Shown piece after piece: positions 31,977-43,800 of a DNA stretch of 64,000 nucleotides; the stretch's first letter is position 1; every line of letters begins with the position of its first letter. The notes under the pieces were generated by a model. It was given only the letters and a program-made list of their open reading frames with translations, was not told where the DNA came from and did no database searches. Both the position numbers and the translations under genes were made by a program. Source of the stretch: Emergomyces orientalis (taxonomy: Eukaryota > Ascomycota > Eurotiomycetes > Onygenales > Ajellomycetaceae). Where the stretch lies: positions 1 to 64,000 of the forward strand of contig MOWL01000009.1 of the NCBI GenBank assembly GCA_002110485.1, given 5' to 3'.

Positions 31977-33267
31977 ATTTTCTGGCTATGGTCATATGTT
32001 GAGAAATACAGCATTTGAGAACACTAGTGTGGTGGGGATCCCCGGCGCGGCGCTGTATTACCTTTCGCCGAGACCGCCCCATATATTTATTCAGCGCGGC
32101 CGCCTCATACTCTCATCCTTTGGTGTGTGTGGATGTGTGGATTCCAGAGCATAGAATCAGCAATTGCATGTGTATTGCCTGCTGATGAGATTGCTCCTTT
32201 TGAATGTGATGTTATTCTTTTGATTGATGTAATTGATATTGCATTCTTCTTCTATATTTGATTCTTCTTCGTGTTCTTTTATATTGCTTGATTGCCTTGT
32301 TGAATAGAGATTATATTCGCCGAACCTACAATCTTACGATTCTGCTGCTCCTGCCCACGTGCCGCCAAAAGCGCACAACCCCTTATTCCACTTCACTAGC
32401 ACCTGTGAAACTGTAAGTCCAAGCATATTTAATTCACATTCTGGGGAATTTTCAACTTCGGCATTGATTATATGGTTAAAAGAAGACTGTGGTCCTTCAC
32501 TTGATCAGATTCTGTCAGATCAGCACTAACTGCTTAATATTCATCAGGTTTTGACTCTGTTTTCAATATATCTGCATTTATAGATCTTGCAATAAAACTC
32601 ACATTTGTACTGCTTTGAGATCATGTTGAATTGATTTTGAACTGAATAATGAGAATGTTTATGAAGTCAACAGAACACTTGTACTAAAGCATTTCACCAG
32701 CCAATTTTGTACCATTACACTAATTTAGTTTGGGGAAGGTTATAGAGTAGCTCAGCGGATATTTCCTCCGGCCAAAGGTGTTGGAACAGAAATTTGTGAA
32801 ACTTCAGCAAAGAATGCTGGTGTTGTGTGAGCTGTTTTTGGCTTGAAAGGTAGGTTCCCAACACAAAGAAAAATATATAAACTGCAGCCTGAAAACACTA
32901 TGCTGAAATTTGGTATTTATTCTCTTGGTGCAGGGCCTCTTTGGATATTTCCAACAAGAATGACAAGAGCTTCGAACTTTCTAATATGAACTAGTGCTCA
33001 GCATCACTTAATTTTTTTGAATGCTCTTATCCAGCAACAATGCGTAATCAAAATGAACGGTCATCATGGAATCACAGAAATTGGTTCAATGATCTCTACT
33101 GTTCACAGACCAGCACGGCCACAAGATGGTCATTTTTGAGCCTATCAGATTCATGAACTGCAATTTATACATCTGTCAGATCTAGTGACTTCTGACTTCC
33201 GCATGACAACTTAGATCACTGAACTTACTGCACTTAATTCTTAAGCTCTGATCATAAAAATCCTTCT
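31977..33267. other. Intergenic, AT-rich, no recognised gene
   Basis: No open frame with motifs. Scattered decayed repeat DNA is likely, but I cannot assign it. Confidence 0.4.
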
Positions 33268-33370
33268 CTTGATCATTGTGCTAGTGCTCACATAATATAG
33301 TCTCTGATTTTTTGTCAAGCTTCTTCTGATGCTGTGTCTCTGGCCTGATTGAATTTACATTCTCGGATTT
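33268..33370. repeat. Dispersed repeat, AT-shifted copy
   Basis: About 100 bp matching 51640-51745 (shared: ATCATTGTGCTA against GTCATTGTGCTA, TTTTGTCAA.CTTCTTCTG, CTCTGGCCTGATTG). Most differences are C to T or G to A in this copy, mainly at CC or GG. Element type unknown. Confidence 0.6.
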
Positions 33371-35062
33371 GCATTCTAGTGTGCTCTCAGTCACCTAATT
33401 AATCTCTATTTTGAGCACAGAGCCATCCAAGCTGCATGAGCTTCAGTACAGATTCTGAAGAGTTCTAGGACTTTTTGTTTCTTGTTTGTACATATTTCCA
33501 TCTGTTTTGACATTGCCGTTCAGTCAATGATCCTTCCCCTGCAACGTTTCACCAAAATGTCAAGGTATGTGAACGTCCTCGAGGGACAGGAGGAGGTCGG
33601 CTCCATGCTGCTTCAGGTGGCAATGTTGCTTCAATACCAGTGCTACTGTTCACTTCAAGAACACTGTTCAAGAAACTCCATTGTAAAACTGAGACTGAAT
33701 GAATGCAAGCACATGAGTAATGCATCAATTCAACCTTCATCAGCAGCTTGAGTGGGGAAGAAGATGGTTGATTGCGAGAAAGAGATTGTCATTCAGAGTT
33801 CTTATTCTTAATGAAAAGAAGCTATTCACACAGCTGTTAGTTCTCAGAATTAATTCTACTCTGTCTATATACTGATATTTCTCATCTCTAGACATGATCG
33901 CAAGTTGAATATAGAGAAGCTTGAGTTGATGCTCTCTCACATTGTGAATTGCTATTGTGAATTGCTATTCAGTAGCTGTTGACATCTATTGAATGGCTGA
34001 TTCAATCATGAAGATTGCAGAGGAAATTGAGAAATTTGAAGAGAATAATCAACAAGTCTCACAATTTCTCTCACTGTTGATTGTCAGTTTGATTGATCTT
34101 TCATATGAAAGGGAATTCGACGAAATTCAGTTCAAACCAAGGAAGAGGCGCCGGGGAAGCCATGTAGGGTTAGAGCAGGCATTTTGATACAGTGCATGGT
34201 GATTACAGGAATGACTAGCCTTCTAAATGATCAAGGTGGTTTATTGATCTACGGGTTCTTCAGGTGTTTTTTTTTTTTTTTTTTTTTCGTTGCAGCTCAG
34301 CGCCGCGTCCATGTCGTGCGGCTTCGGAAAGCCACTCATGGGAGGCCTGCTCCCGCATCCGAGACATTCTTGCCAGTGCAAGTTCTGTGAAACGCCAGAA
34401 CAGTATTGGAGTTGGCAGTAGAGTGTGGATATGAGTGCGGCGGGAAAGAATTTACCCCCGCAGATGATGTATAGGGATCCAAGCTTTTATCAGGACCTCA
34501 AGGCATTTAGCGTTGGTGATGTCGTGTTTTCAATATGCTGTATCTGGGGGCCGTTCACTGCCGCCATATCAATATATGTCAATCATCTAAATACATACAC
34601 ACTATAGTCCTCATTATCTCAAAACACTCAATACTCAACGCACACAGACTTATTTTGAAGATAAGAATTATAGAGTAGTTACTCTCTAGAATGATCAACC
34701 GAAAAACACTTCTATGTTATGTGAAGAAATCAGTCTATTAGCGCATGTGAATTTTAGATGGGGTTGACATGAGGCCTTGCTTCTAGCCATGATCAGGGTG
34801 GATTTTCTACCCATGTTCAACTTTTTTCCAACCACGTTCAACTAGTTGCCCGTTAGCTCAATATCGGCATCAAGTATCTCCGTTCCATAGTGCCTGAACC
34901 CTTTTTTTTACCCCTTGATACTAGGGTGACTTCCTGACGAGAAAATCCGTGATGGGCAAGGGCACTAATCTTGCTCACACTGGTGTATTACCTTTCCAGT
35001 CTTGAGACAGTATTGTCAACAGTGCACACCAGCCTCAGTTGATCTCATAGAGAACGGGACAT
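33371..35062. other. Intergenic with weak open frames
   Basis: A 64-codon frame at 33993-34187 (MADSIMKIAEEIEKFEENNQ, basic end KPRKRRRG) and a Cys-containing stretch at about 34290-34390 (CGFGKPLMGG, CQCKFCE) are the only coding-like parts. They match no family I know and may be relics. A T22 run lies at about 34266-34288. Confidence 0.35.
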
Positions 35063-37684
35063 TTGTATGGACATTTGTCCCTGCTGCCCTATCCGCCTTG
35101 CGGGCCTTGTCGACAGGGGAAGTCGAAATGCACCGGGGACAAGCCAGTCTGCAGACAATGTCTGGAGCTCAACATATCATGTTACTACACATATGGGAAG
35201 CGGGAAATGGCGGAGAAGTGCGACATATTTCTCAATAGTTTACACCAAGTCATTCTTCCGCTGACATTGCTAGAAGAAACCTAAAACATTTGTCTAATAA
35301 GATCCACAATTATGAGGAGTTGCTCCAGGACTTGAGTCTTCGAGCAAACAATCAGGACGCGCAACTTATAAGAATGACACTGGAGAAGGTAGGGTACCCT
35401 TGCCCGCCTTGGCATGTTGCGCGTACCTGACTGCAGTTAGCATTCCAACCGGGAAGATACCTTGGAATCTTTGGAAACTTCATCCTTGACTGAGGCTGAT
35501 TTAACAGAAGATTCCTCCTGAGCGTCCTCACTGAAGTCTATAGGGTTTATGGACGACCATGCCGAGGAAGATTTTAACCGAAGTGAGAGAGCACAAGCTA
35601 TGGGCTTCATGGGCCAGAGTTCTGAGATAAGCTGGATGCAAAGATTGCAAAGAGAAGCTGATCATGGCTCAACACTGCAGTATGATGATCATTTTAATGG
35701 CCCTGACGGGTTGCACGCGGTTCCTGAATCGGACATTAGTGATACCTATAAGGATACCTTCACTACCTCCGCAAGCTATCACCTTGATGACTTGGGGGTC
35801 TCCGTTTCAGAGACAGTTAAGCCTTGCGCAATACCTTCTCTGGAAACCGCCAGCCAACTCTTCAATGCCTACCTTGTCTCGGTACATCCCTCTTTCCCGA
35901 TCATTGGGAAAGCAGTTTTCACTTTGCAGTATAACTTATTCTATGACCAGCCTTCCGCAAAGCCAGGCCATAAGTGGTTGACAATACTGAACATGATATT
36001 TGCCATTGCTGCCAAGTATTCGCTCCTCATTCAGGCGGGCAGGGGAGTAGATGACAGGGACCATCTGATTTATTTTACACGGGCAAAGGCGCTCAGTATG
36101 AATGGGGATGCGTTCTTCAGCCATCCCGACTTACAGCGGGTGCAGCTTGAAGGACTGGTGGCCTTTTACTTTCTGGCGACAGGCCAGATCAACATGTATG
36201 TTTGAGAAATAATTCTTCATTGTTTCTATTCTTGATAGCTGTCTCCTTTGGCTCTTTTCCTCTTTTATACCTTTCTCCAGCCGCCGCATCATTCAGGTAG
36301 CACATATTAATCTGTTGTTTGACAAGTTGTGGAAATTCTCCGGCATCTCTGTTCGATCTGCATTTGCACTAGGGTTCAACCTGCGGAGCGGAACTGCAGA
36401 TACCAGTGATATTTCAAAGGAGATACAGTACTGTGTTTAGTGGTCCCTATACACCCTTGAGCACCTACTTTCCACCATGACTGGCCGACCTGCCAGCATT
36501 GTCGATGGTGTCTGCACAGCGCCCTTTCCTATCCCATTTGAGGAAGAAAATTTTCATGATGAAAATGTGAGCCAGCTTCTCGGCCTGCATTCTTTCTGAG
36601 ACTGACGTGTTGGGAGTACCATATCTAGATTGTCTAACATATCAACTCAGACCTCAACCTCGCTGCCGTCAAGCTCCACATCCGGCCCGGCAGCAAACCA
36701 TGATCAAGCTCAGGAGCAGATTGAAACTGATTGGTTGAGGACAATCACTCTCAATGTTTCACTGTACTTTCTCTATTTTGTTGACCTCACATCCATTATG
36801 CAGAGGTTATTCGCAGCTTATACACCACTGGAGCAATTCACACTGCCTGGGTCAATACTGAACATCAAATTGCAAGATTGAGCTCAAAGACTGACACTTG
36901 GCTTTCTAGACTTTCAGAGATATATAATTTTACTACCAGGAAGGGATCTGCAACTTTTCAAAGATAAAGATTGAATCTAGTGTTTCTCTACTATAGCACT
37001 AAAATAACCCTTACACGCCCTTGTCTCTATCGTCTTGACCGACAGGCAGCACACACCCGAAAATTGAAAAAATTCAGTCACGACACTGCAGCACTATACA
37101 TTGGCTCAGCTTGTCATATGCTAGATCTGATACCTGATGAACCTGATGCTATCAGGCTGAGTAATATCTCATCATGGTGGTGCGTATTGCATTATCTTAT
37201 GCAATTGACAACAGTGTTGCTTCTTGAGTTAACCTTTCGCGCACGACATATGCCTGATGATGCGAAAACTATTTCAAATGCAATGAAAAAAGCCATTCGT
37301 TGACTCCATCACATGTCTCAAGAGAACTCTGCCTCTCACCGGGCATGAATGCTCTGCGACAGTTTCGTTCGACGTCTTGCGACTGATATTGGGCTCGATG
37401 TCAGTGACTTGCCTGTGCATCCACGGCAGCAAAACCCTACTGTTATACAGACACCCACTACGGCTACCACATCCTATCCAGAACCATATGATACACCATG
37501 GGAAGCACATCATCACAACCATCTAGAACCATTAGCTTCTTCTTTTTTTGTCTCTGTGCCTTACAGTGAAGTTATGCACCCGGCAATCTCCACTGACTAT
37601 GACGAATATCTCCTGTATACGACAGCTACAGAAGAAACAACCAATTATTTTTCCTCTACATTCCCAGATATGAATCAAATGTAA
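35063..37684 (+). pseudogene. Zn2Cys6 transcription factor gene, damaged
   Basis: Nuclear regulator of the Gal4 type. The Zn2Cys6 motif CGPCRQGKSKCTGDKPVCRQC..C is at about 35090-35180; the fungal_trans domain covers about 35820-36590 (SVHPSFPIIGK, HKWLTILNMIFAIAAKYS, WSLYTLEHLLSTMTGRP). The C-terminal part has the family block RRLATDIGLDVSDLP. Likely introns: about 35216-35270 (donor GTGCGA, weak), 35390-35440 and 36197-36280. In-frame TGA occurs at 35519, 36597, 36879, 37301 and 37346; the last two replace conserved Trp (KAIR-x-LHHMS, SHRA-x-MLCDSF). There is one TAG (36438-36440, also a Trp site) and one frameshift near 36950. Stop TAA at 37682. Probably a pseudogene under the standard code. 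Confidence 0.8.
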
Positions 37685-38300
37685 ATTTCAGTTACTTTGC
37701 TTTGCTTCTTCTAAGCCTCCATCTACTTTTTCCGATGGCGTTCAGGCTGGATATAATGGTAGTGAAGCATTATAGTGATTGAAAATGGCTATTCACAATC
37801 GCATGCTTTCTGGTGATAACCCCCCAAGTACCTAGCTGGTTTTGTAGCTTCGTATTTCTCCAGATTGATACTGTTGAATCTTTTTACTATATGGTTTGCT
37901 CCATTTACTGAGAGCCCTCATGAAGACAAAACATTTGGCTCCCTGAAGCCGATCAATCACTCACTTGGTCGACGCATCAAAGGTTAACCACCTACCTAAC
38001 CACTGATTAGTATCAAATCAATCTACCCTTTCGACGATCTGCTAAAGTATCATGTTCCTCAAGCAGCTAGTAGGAAATAGCGATGCACCAATCATGTTTG
38101 GCGAAATGCCTTGGTCAGATATAAAACTACTGAGGATGTCAGCAGGTTGTTTACTGCAATAAATCTAAGAAAAATTGATTCTATTAGTAAACAATCGGAG
38201 TGAGTACATGGGCGCATCTGGCCCTCGCCCATTGGCCGCGTTCGGCCCTGCTGTCGCCTGTTCGGATTTGGCGCCCCTCGACCTCGCCGCTTTGAGTTAC
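37685..38300. other. Intergenic, no recognised gene
   Basis: AT-rich spacer downstream of the regulator; only short frames. Confidence 0.45.
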
Positions 38301-38321
38301 ATCATCGATCTTTCCCGGGAG

Positions 38322-38332
38322 TCTATATAAGG
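38322..38332 (+). promoter_or_regulatory. TATA box with pyrimidine-rich leader
   Basis: TCTATATAAGG follows a GC-rich stretch and is followed by a strong CT-rich tract (about 38337-38560), the layout of a highly expressed fungal promoter or of an LTR. The downstream frame 38350-38811 has a hydrophobic start and a Glu/Ala/Gly-rich end but no family match, so the transcript is unknown. Confidence 0.4.
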
Positions 38333-38349
38333 TCGCTCCTCTTCCCTTC

Positions 38350-40470
38350 TTGATCACGCACCTTCCGTCTTCTCAATTTTTTCCCTTGTCGCCTCCGCTT
38401 TCTCCCCTTTCTTTTTTCCTCTTCCCCCTTCGCTCTCTCTCAGTCTGCCGCATTGTCCAAAAAATCTGCCAATCTTCCTTGCTGAACCGTTTCGTCCTCG
38501 CGTTTCTCTTCTTCCTTTCCCCTCCCCAAATCCTTTCTAAGCTTCCTGTCAACTCCTGCCTCTTCCTCTATTTTCTGTTGTCTTGGAAGGACTGTGTCAA
38601 TCTTAAGATTACATTTCTGAATATTTCCCTCGCTCCCTTTGTGTCTCTCATGTCCCGGTTGTTAATTGGTGAAAATGATGCATTTCAGAAAATGCAGGCT
38701 CAGTTTCCTGAGTTTGGCCGGGCAGATCATGAAAGTGAAAGAGCTGGTGGCAGTGCGGGAGGTCGAGAGGCCGCTGACGAAGCTGGAGGTGCATTTGGAG
38801 CAGAAACCTGACCCGGGTTTCTAGAGATTTAGCGGTGATATCACTATTTTCTATCTACTGAGAGTTCTAGAGATCTTGCACACGCTGCACTTTCTGCTTA
38901 GTGGTCTTCTCTGGATAGAGAGGTAAGAGTTTTGCCATTGTTCAAAAGTGATAAGCTACTCGTGCTTCGGATTGGTGGGATTCGAGGACAGCAGATACGT
39001 ATATCTTAATGTGAACAATTTCCTGATAAATACACAAATTCTACTGTTATAAGTAAGTTAAGTAAATAGAATTATAAGAACTGTGTTTCTTTAAGATTAC
39101 AGAATGATATGAGAATATGAAGATATAAAATATAGTCTGAAGAATGTTGACACATATATTGAAATAAAGCTGTTCATTGATTCTCTTTGCACTTGAGAAT
39201 TCAGCAGAACTTTGTAAGATGAGATTTGAGACTAAGTCGGCTCTTTATAGCTCTTCAATGCGCTTGGCACGGTTGATCTGTATCTTAGTTGAAACAAACT
39301 CAAAAAGTCACTCTGATCTCACACTCTCTTCATCTGTATCTGAAACCACTTTAATATTCCGTTCTGCTAGCTGCTCTGTGAGGCCTGAAACCTCATTAGA
39401 CCTGCAGTTGTTTGATACGTATCTTTTGTATGGTGATCTCATACAAAAACTACCTTTTTCTTTGGAGTGATATTTTCTTTACGCTGGGCGCACTCGCTAA
39501 TGGGCGGAGTAGTGAGGGTGCTTGGCACGGTTCATTACCTCTCTCTGTACTCTGTAAATTTGAGGGAAAAGAACTCTGATTACTTCTGGTGGTGGGGATT
39601 TGAGCTTCTAGCTCAAACCGCTCATGCCTCCCTCGGATTAACTTACCCAAGCCAGACAGCTCTGAAGTGCTGCCGCGCGCGGCCTGACAAGGCTGACATG
39701 CATACATATGTCAGCGGTGCTAAAAATGTTGGTAGCCACCATGCTTCCAATGGTTGTTTGTTGCTGCCACGACCTGGTCTTTGTGCAGCTCCCCTGCCAC
39801 CAGTAGTAGTGACCACTCGAGCACACTGAACCAAGCCCCGATTGGCCCCGCCCTAGGAGGCGAACGTTGCGGGTCTGCGGCGTCCTTAGCATCCCAGGCG
39901 ATTTAGGCGATGCTCCCGGCGACTCCAACAGCCCTTGCCTCTAAGCTGCCCCTGAACTGCCCTTGAACTGCCCTGCATTAAAACTGAATACACTACTAGA
40001 CATCTCCCGCACATCATTCTGTCAGCTCTTCAATGGGTCTCAACGATATTGATTTTCTCAAGACTTTAAACTCTTTCTAGCTCTCTTTAACTCTACTTCT
40101 AACCTCTAACCCTCTAACCCTCTAATATAAGCTAACTGAGTGGTGTTGAGGAGAAGTGTATTAGTAATCCTCGTGCAAGGTGTGTAGTGAGATGTATTTT
40201 AGATGAAGGGTTCAACGTTGAACGCGTGTTCAAAAAAGCAGGTCAAAAGCTCATCAACGTTCAACTGTAACCCTGCATAGGGCGTTCCCAGCCTGAGGCA
40301 TCATGACGATGATCCGGGTGAAGTCGTACGGTCGATCTTTGCTCATGAGAAACAGTTCATCATAAGAGGCTAGACACTGCGCTCCACCCAATCAGACCGA
40401 ACTGATAAAGGTCACTTAAGCTTCTCCGCTTGAACAACATAGATTTACTATATTTTTTTAAAGCCATGGC
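38350..40470. other. Region with no firm gene; possible old LTR-element remains
   Basis: A frame at 38350-38811 may be a leader of an LTR element or a gene fragment. The interval 39830-39960 is GC-rich with repeated GCCCTTGAACTGCC-like units. At 40097-40127 are a few CCCTCTAA-type repeats, near but not equal to the fungal telomere unit CCCTAA. Nothing else is assignable. Confidence 0.35.
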
Positions 40471-40475
40471 ATCTA

Positions 40476-40576
40476 TGTCGGACCTATCCGTCCGGCTTAG
40501 TAATTCTCTCTCCACCATATATAACTCCGTAGCTAGCATACCCCTTTAATCAATCAAAAACATCGTACCTCCCACA
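40476..40576 (+). repeat. copia 5' LTR
   Basis: 101 bp, begins TGTCGGACC and ends CCTCCCACA; identical to 46075-46175. Contains CATATATAACTCC, a possible TATA region. Confidence 0.96.
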
Positions 40577-40590
40577 GGTTATGAGACCCG
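40577..40590 (+). promoter_or_regulatory. copia primer-binding site (half-tRNA type)
   Basis: GGTTATGAGACCC directly after the LTR is complementary to an initiator tRNA-Met anticodon stem-loop (CTCATAACC), not to a tRNA 3' end. Drosophila copia is known to use a cleaved initiator tRNA half this way; its use here is inferred. Confidence 0.7.
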
Positions 40591-40808
40591 TTTTGCGCAT
40601 AAAAACTGCGTACACGGGTTTCTTGTCAATAATAATCTTAATATATATTGCATTGCTTCATTCGATACGCCTCGGCGTTAAAATCGTCTTATTTTACCCC
40701 ATTCGGCGCATTCTTAACCTCGTAGAGGGAAAACTCGTCAATTGACGATTAAGAACGCCCCGACGATTAGTATTGGCAAGAACCCGATAATTAATCATAT
40801 AGAAAACC

Positions 40809-43800
40809 ATGGCGGATCCATCCCGCCCCCCACGTATGAACACCCGGTCGCAGTCCCGCATTGAGCCCACGGGCTCGGGGATTGGCGACGACCTTCCACA
40901 CCGTTCCTCGTCTGCTCGCGGCCGGCTCCCAGGGGCCTTCGAGAGCTCCGTTAACGAACCCCCCGTTACACCACATCACCCTGATACCGGCCTAAACACG
41001 GCACCAACGACCGTGAGGCCGGCCCGATCCACCCGACGTCTCGTCGAGCCTGAAAGGCACACCGAGAGCGCCGATGAAGACGAGGGCGAAAACACCCCAG
41101 CATCTCAGGCCCCCATCCCTCATTCAGACCCCTATTCAGTTCGCCGTTTAGAGTATGAAACAGAGCGTGAGAAACGCAAGGGATTGGAGCTGCAGCTCCG
41201 CATAGAGGAGCTCCGAACTCGAGCAGCAGAGGTCACAGCAGCTGCAGCAGCCGCCGCACCATCCTCTGCACCCAACCCGACGACTCGGCCCGCTCCCACA
41301 TGGGATCCCGAGATTGGAACCAAGATTAGATACAATCTTTATGACCCCGATACACCCGCAGGCAAGGCAATTAATCAGTTTAGACAAGATGTGAAGAATA
41401 TTGTCAAACCCAATGCCCTGACCGGCACATCGAATTATGTGTCCTGGAAGACATCAATGACTTCAAGACTCACGGATGCGCAGTGTTGGGATATAATAGA
41501 GGAAGAGCAGGTTGAGGACCCGCTTCAGGACCCGGAATGGGCTCCTTTCTGGATGGCAAGGAATCGCTGGCTGTACGCATTCATCTCAAACTCTTTGAGT
41601 GCAGCGGTCAGACCCAGATTCATTAAAAATGACACTGAAAATAGAATAGCGTACACCCTCTGGCGCGTGATAGCTGAGGAATTTGCTACTCCCAAGACTC
41701 AACTACGGCGTGAAGCCACACTGGAGTTCATGGCATTGGGTGGCACGCAAGTAACAAATCTGCATGCATTCTTTGACAAGTTTCGTATGGTTATCTTGAA
41801 GTTAGAGCTGGAGAATGTGATCCTAGCGGATTCAGTACTGTTTGACACATTCTATTCTGCTCTTCCCAATGTGTGGCGGGACTATATTCAGAAGAAAGTA
41901 GAAGAGGAACAAACCTCCAAGTCCACGGCTGTCACATTGAATGTGCACTCGTTGATGGAAGAGATCCGTTCACGATTAGATCCTCCCAAGGATAAAAAGC
42001 CCATGCAATCGGCGAGCACGGCGGCGAACGCTGCTCAATCGGACTCGCCAAACACAAACTCGAATTCGGCCCGAGGTGCCCGTACTCAGGGCCAAAGCCG
42101 TGGCAGCCAGGGCCGTGGTGGCCACCGTGGTGGGGGCCGCGGAGCCGGCAACCCGCCACCCACCTGCTCTCAATGTGAGAGGGGCCACTATGGCACATGC
42201 TGGCTGGCTAATCCCGATAAAGCTCCCGATGACTGGAGGACCTTCAATACTGCGAGGATTAAAGAATTCAGAGAGAAGAAGAATAAAGATAAGAAGATTA
42301 ATGAAAGTCAATTAGCTATAACTGATGGCTCAGAGACATTCCAAATGGCGAATCTCGCGGAGGTTATTAATATACCTGCTTGTTTCGTAGAACCTCGTAA
42401 AGACTCTCTCACTATATGGGACAGCGGCGCAGGCTGTCATATAGCCTGCAACAGATCACACTTCTCAACTTTCTATAAGATTAACGGACCGACCGTTCAA
42501 GTGGCTAATAGAGCCATTCTCAAGGTTCAAGGCGTTGGCATAGCCTCCATACCGGCGGGGGAGAGGCTGATTGAGTTCAACCATGTGTACTATGTACCCG
42601 GACCCTTTGCCAATCTCATTTCCGCAGGGCTCATGGAACGCCAGGGCTATTCCCGCCGTGATATGCATATTGAAGCTGGGAACTACTTCGAATTCTTGTC
42701 CCCAGCTGGCAGTGACGTGTTCTATGCCAATCTAGCTCCCAATAACGTCTACATTCTCTCCGATAACCCCCCGGTATTTGATGGAGTAATGAATGACCCA
42801 GAATTCGGTGGAACTGCATATCTCGCAGTTCCGAAGCCGAAGACTATTTCTATAGAGTATGATCCCAATGCTGCCTCCCTCGGCCCGTTCAGCCGTGAGG
42901 AGGTTGAACATTTAATCAATCCAAAGGACCCCGATACTGACTCCTTCGTGGTGTCCCCGCCGGCTCGCCTACCTGCTATCATCCCGAAGCAGCTCTCTAT
43001 TGATGAGTGGCACCGCCGGCTAGGCCATACCGGCCAAGACAACATAATAAAAATGGCCAGAGACCCGCGTTTCGGAATCGCTATTATCGGCCCGAAAAAG
43101 CTCTCCTTTTGTGCTACGTGTGTTAAATCCAAGCAAAAACGTGCATCTTACAAGAATGCCCCACTGCGCAGAGCCACCCGCAAAGCTCTTAAGATATGGG
43201 TGGATGTGTTCGGTGGCGGTGACACCCTTGGAGTGAGAGAAGAGGAAGATATCTCATCATACACAGGCAAGAAGCTTGCGATGATCATTACTGACAATGC
43301 AACGAGGATGAGATGGGTATTCCTATTAGAACGTAAAGATGAGGTGCTAAAATATGTACGGATTTTCAATCAGTTCATGAAAAATCTTCTTGGGCGTGGC
43401 ATTGCAATCATACACTCCGACCGCGGAGAGTTAAACTCGAATGCGGCCAATGCCTATATGCTCAGTGAGGGAATTAAATGGGAGCCAACCCCCCCACATA
43501 CTCCTCAACAGGATGGTGTATCAGAACGTTCCGTCGGCCTGATTATAGAGAAGGCCCGATCACTATTAATAGATTCCTCGGCCCCCGAGAAGATGTGGGG
43601 CGAAGCGGTCATTGCGGCCACAGAGCTTCTTAATCTCATGCCAACCTCAACGGTCCTATATGGGGGCATAGAGAACGCGGACCCGAAACCAACCACCCCC
43701 TATGAGGCATGGCTAGGAGCTCTACCATCGGCACGTGGCATACGCCGTTGGGGCTGTAAGGCATTCCTAAAAATAGTGCCCAAACCTATTAATAAGATGG

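Noticed and set aside
36438..36440. UAG to UGG by A-to-I mRNA editing as the general explanation for interrupted frames.
   Set aside because: Known fungal editing prefers A after U, which suits this single UAG but not the many UGA codons, where A follows G. Kept only as a test for this one site.
40097..40127. Interstitial telomere repeat.
   Set aside because: The unit is CCCTCTAA in only a few copies; the fungal telomere is CCCTAA, so this is more likely chance simple sequence.
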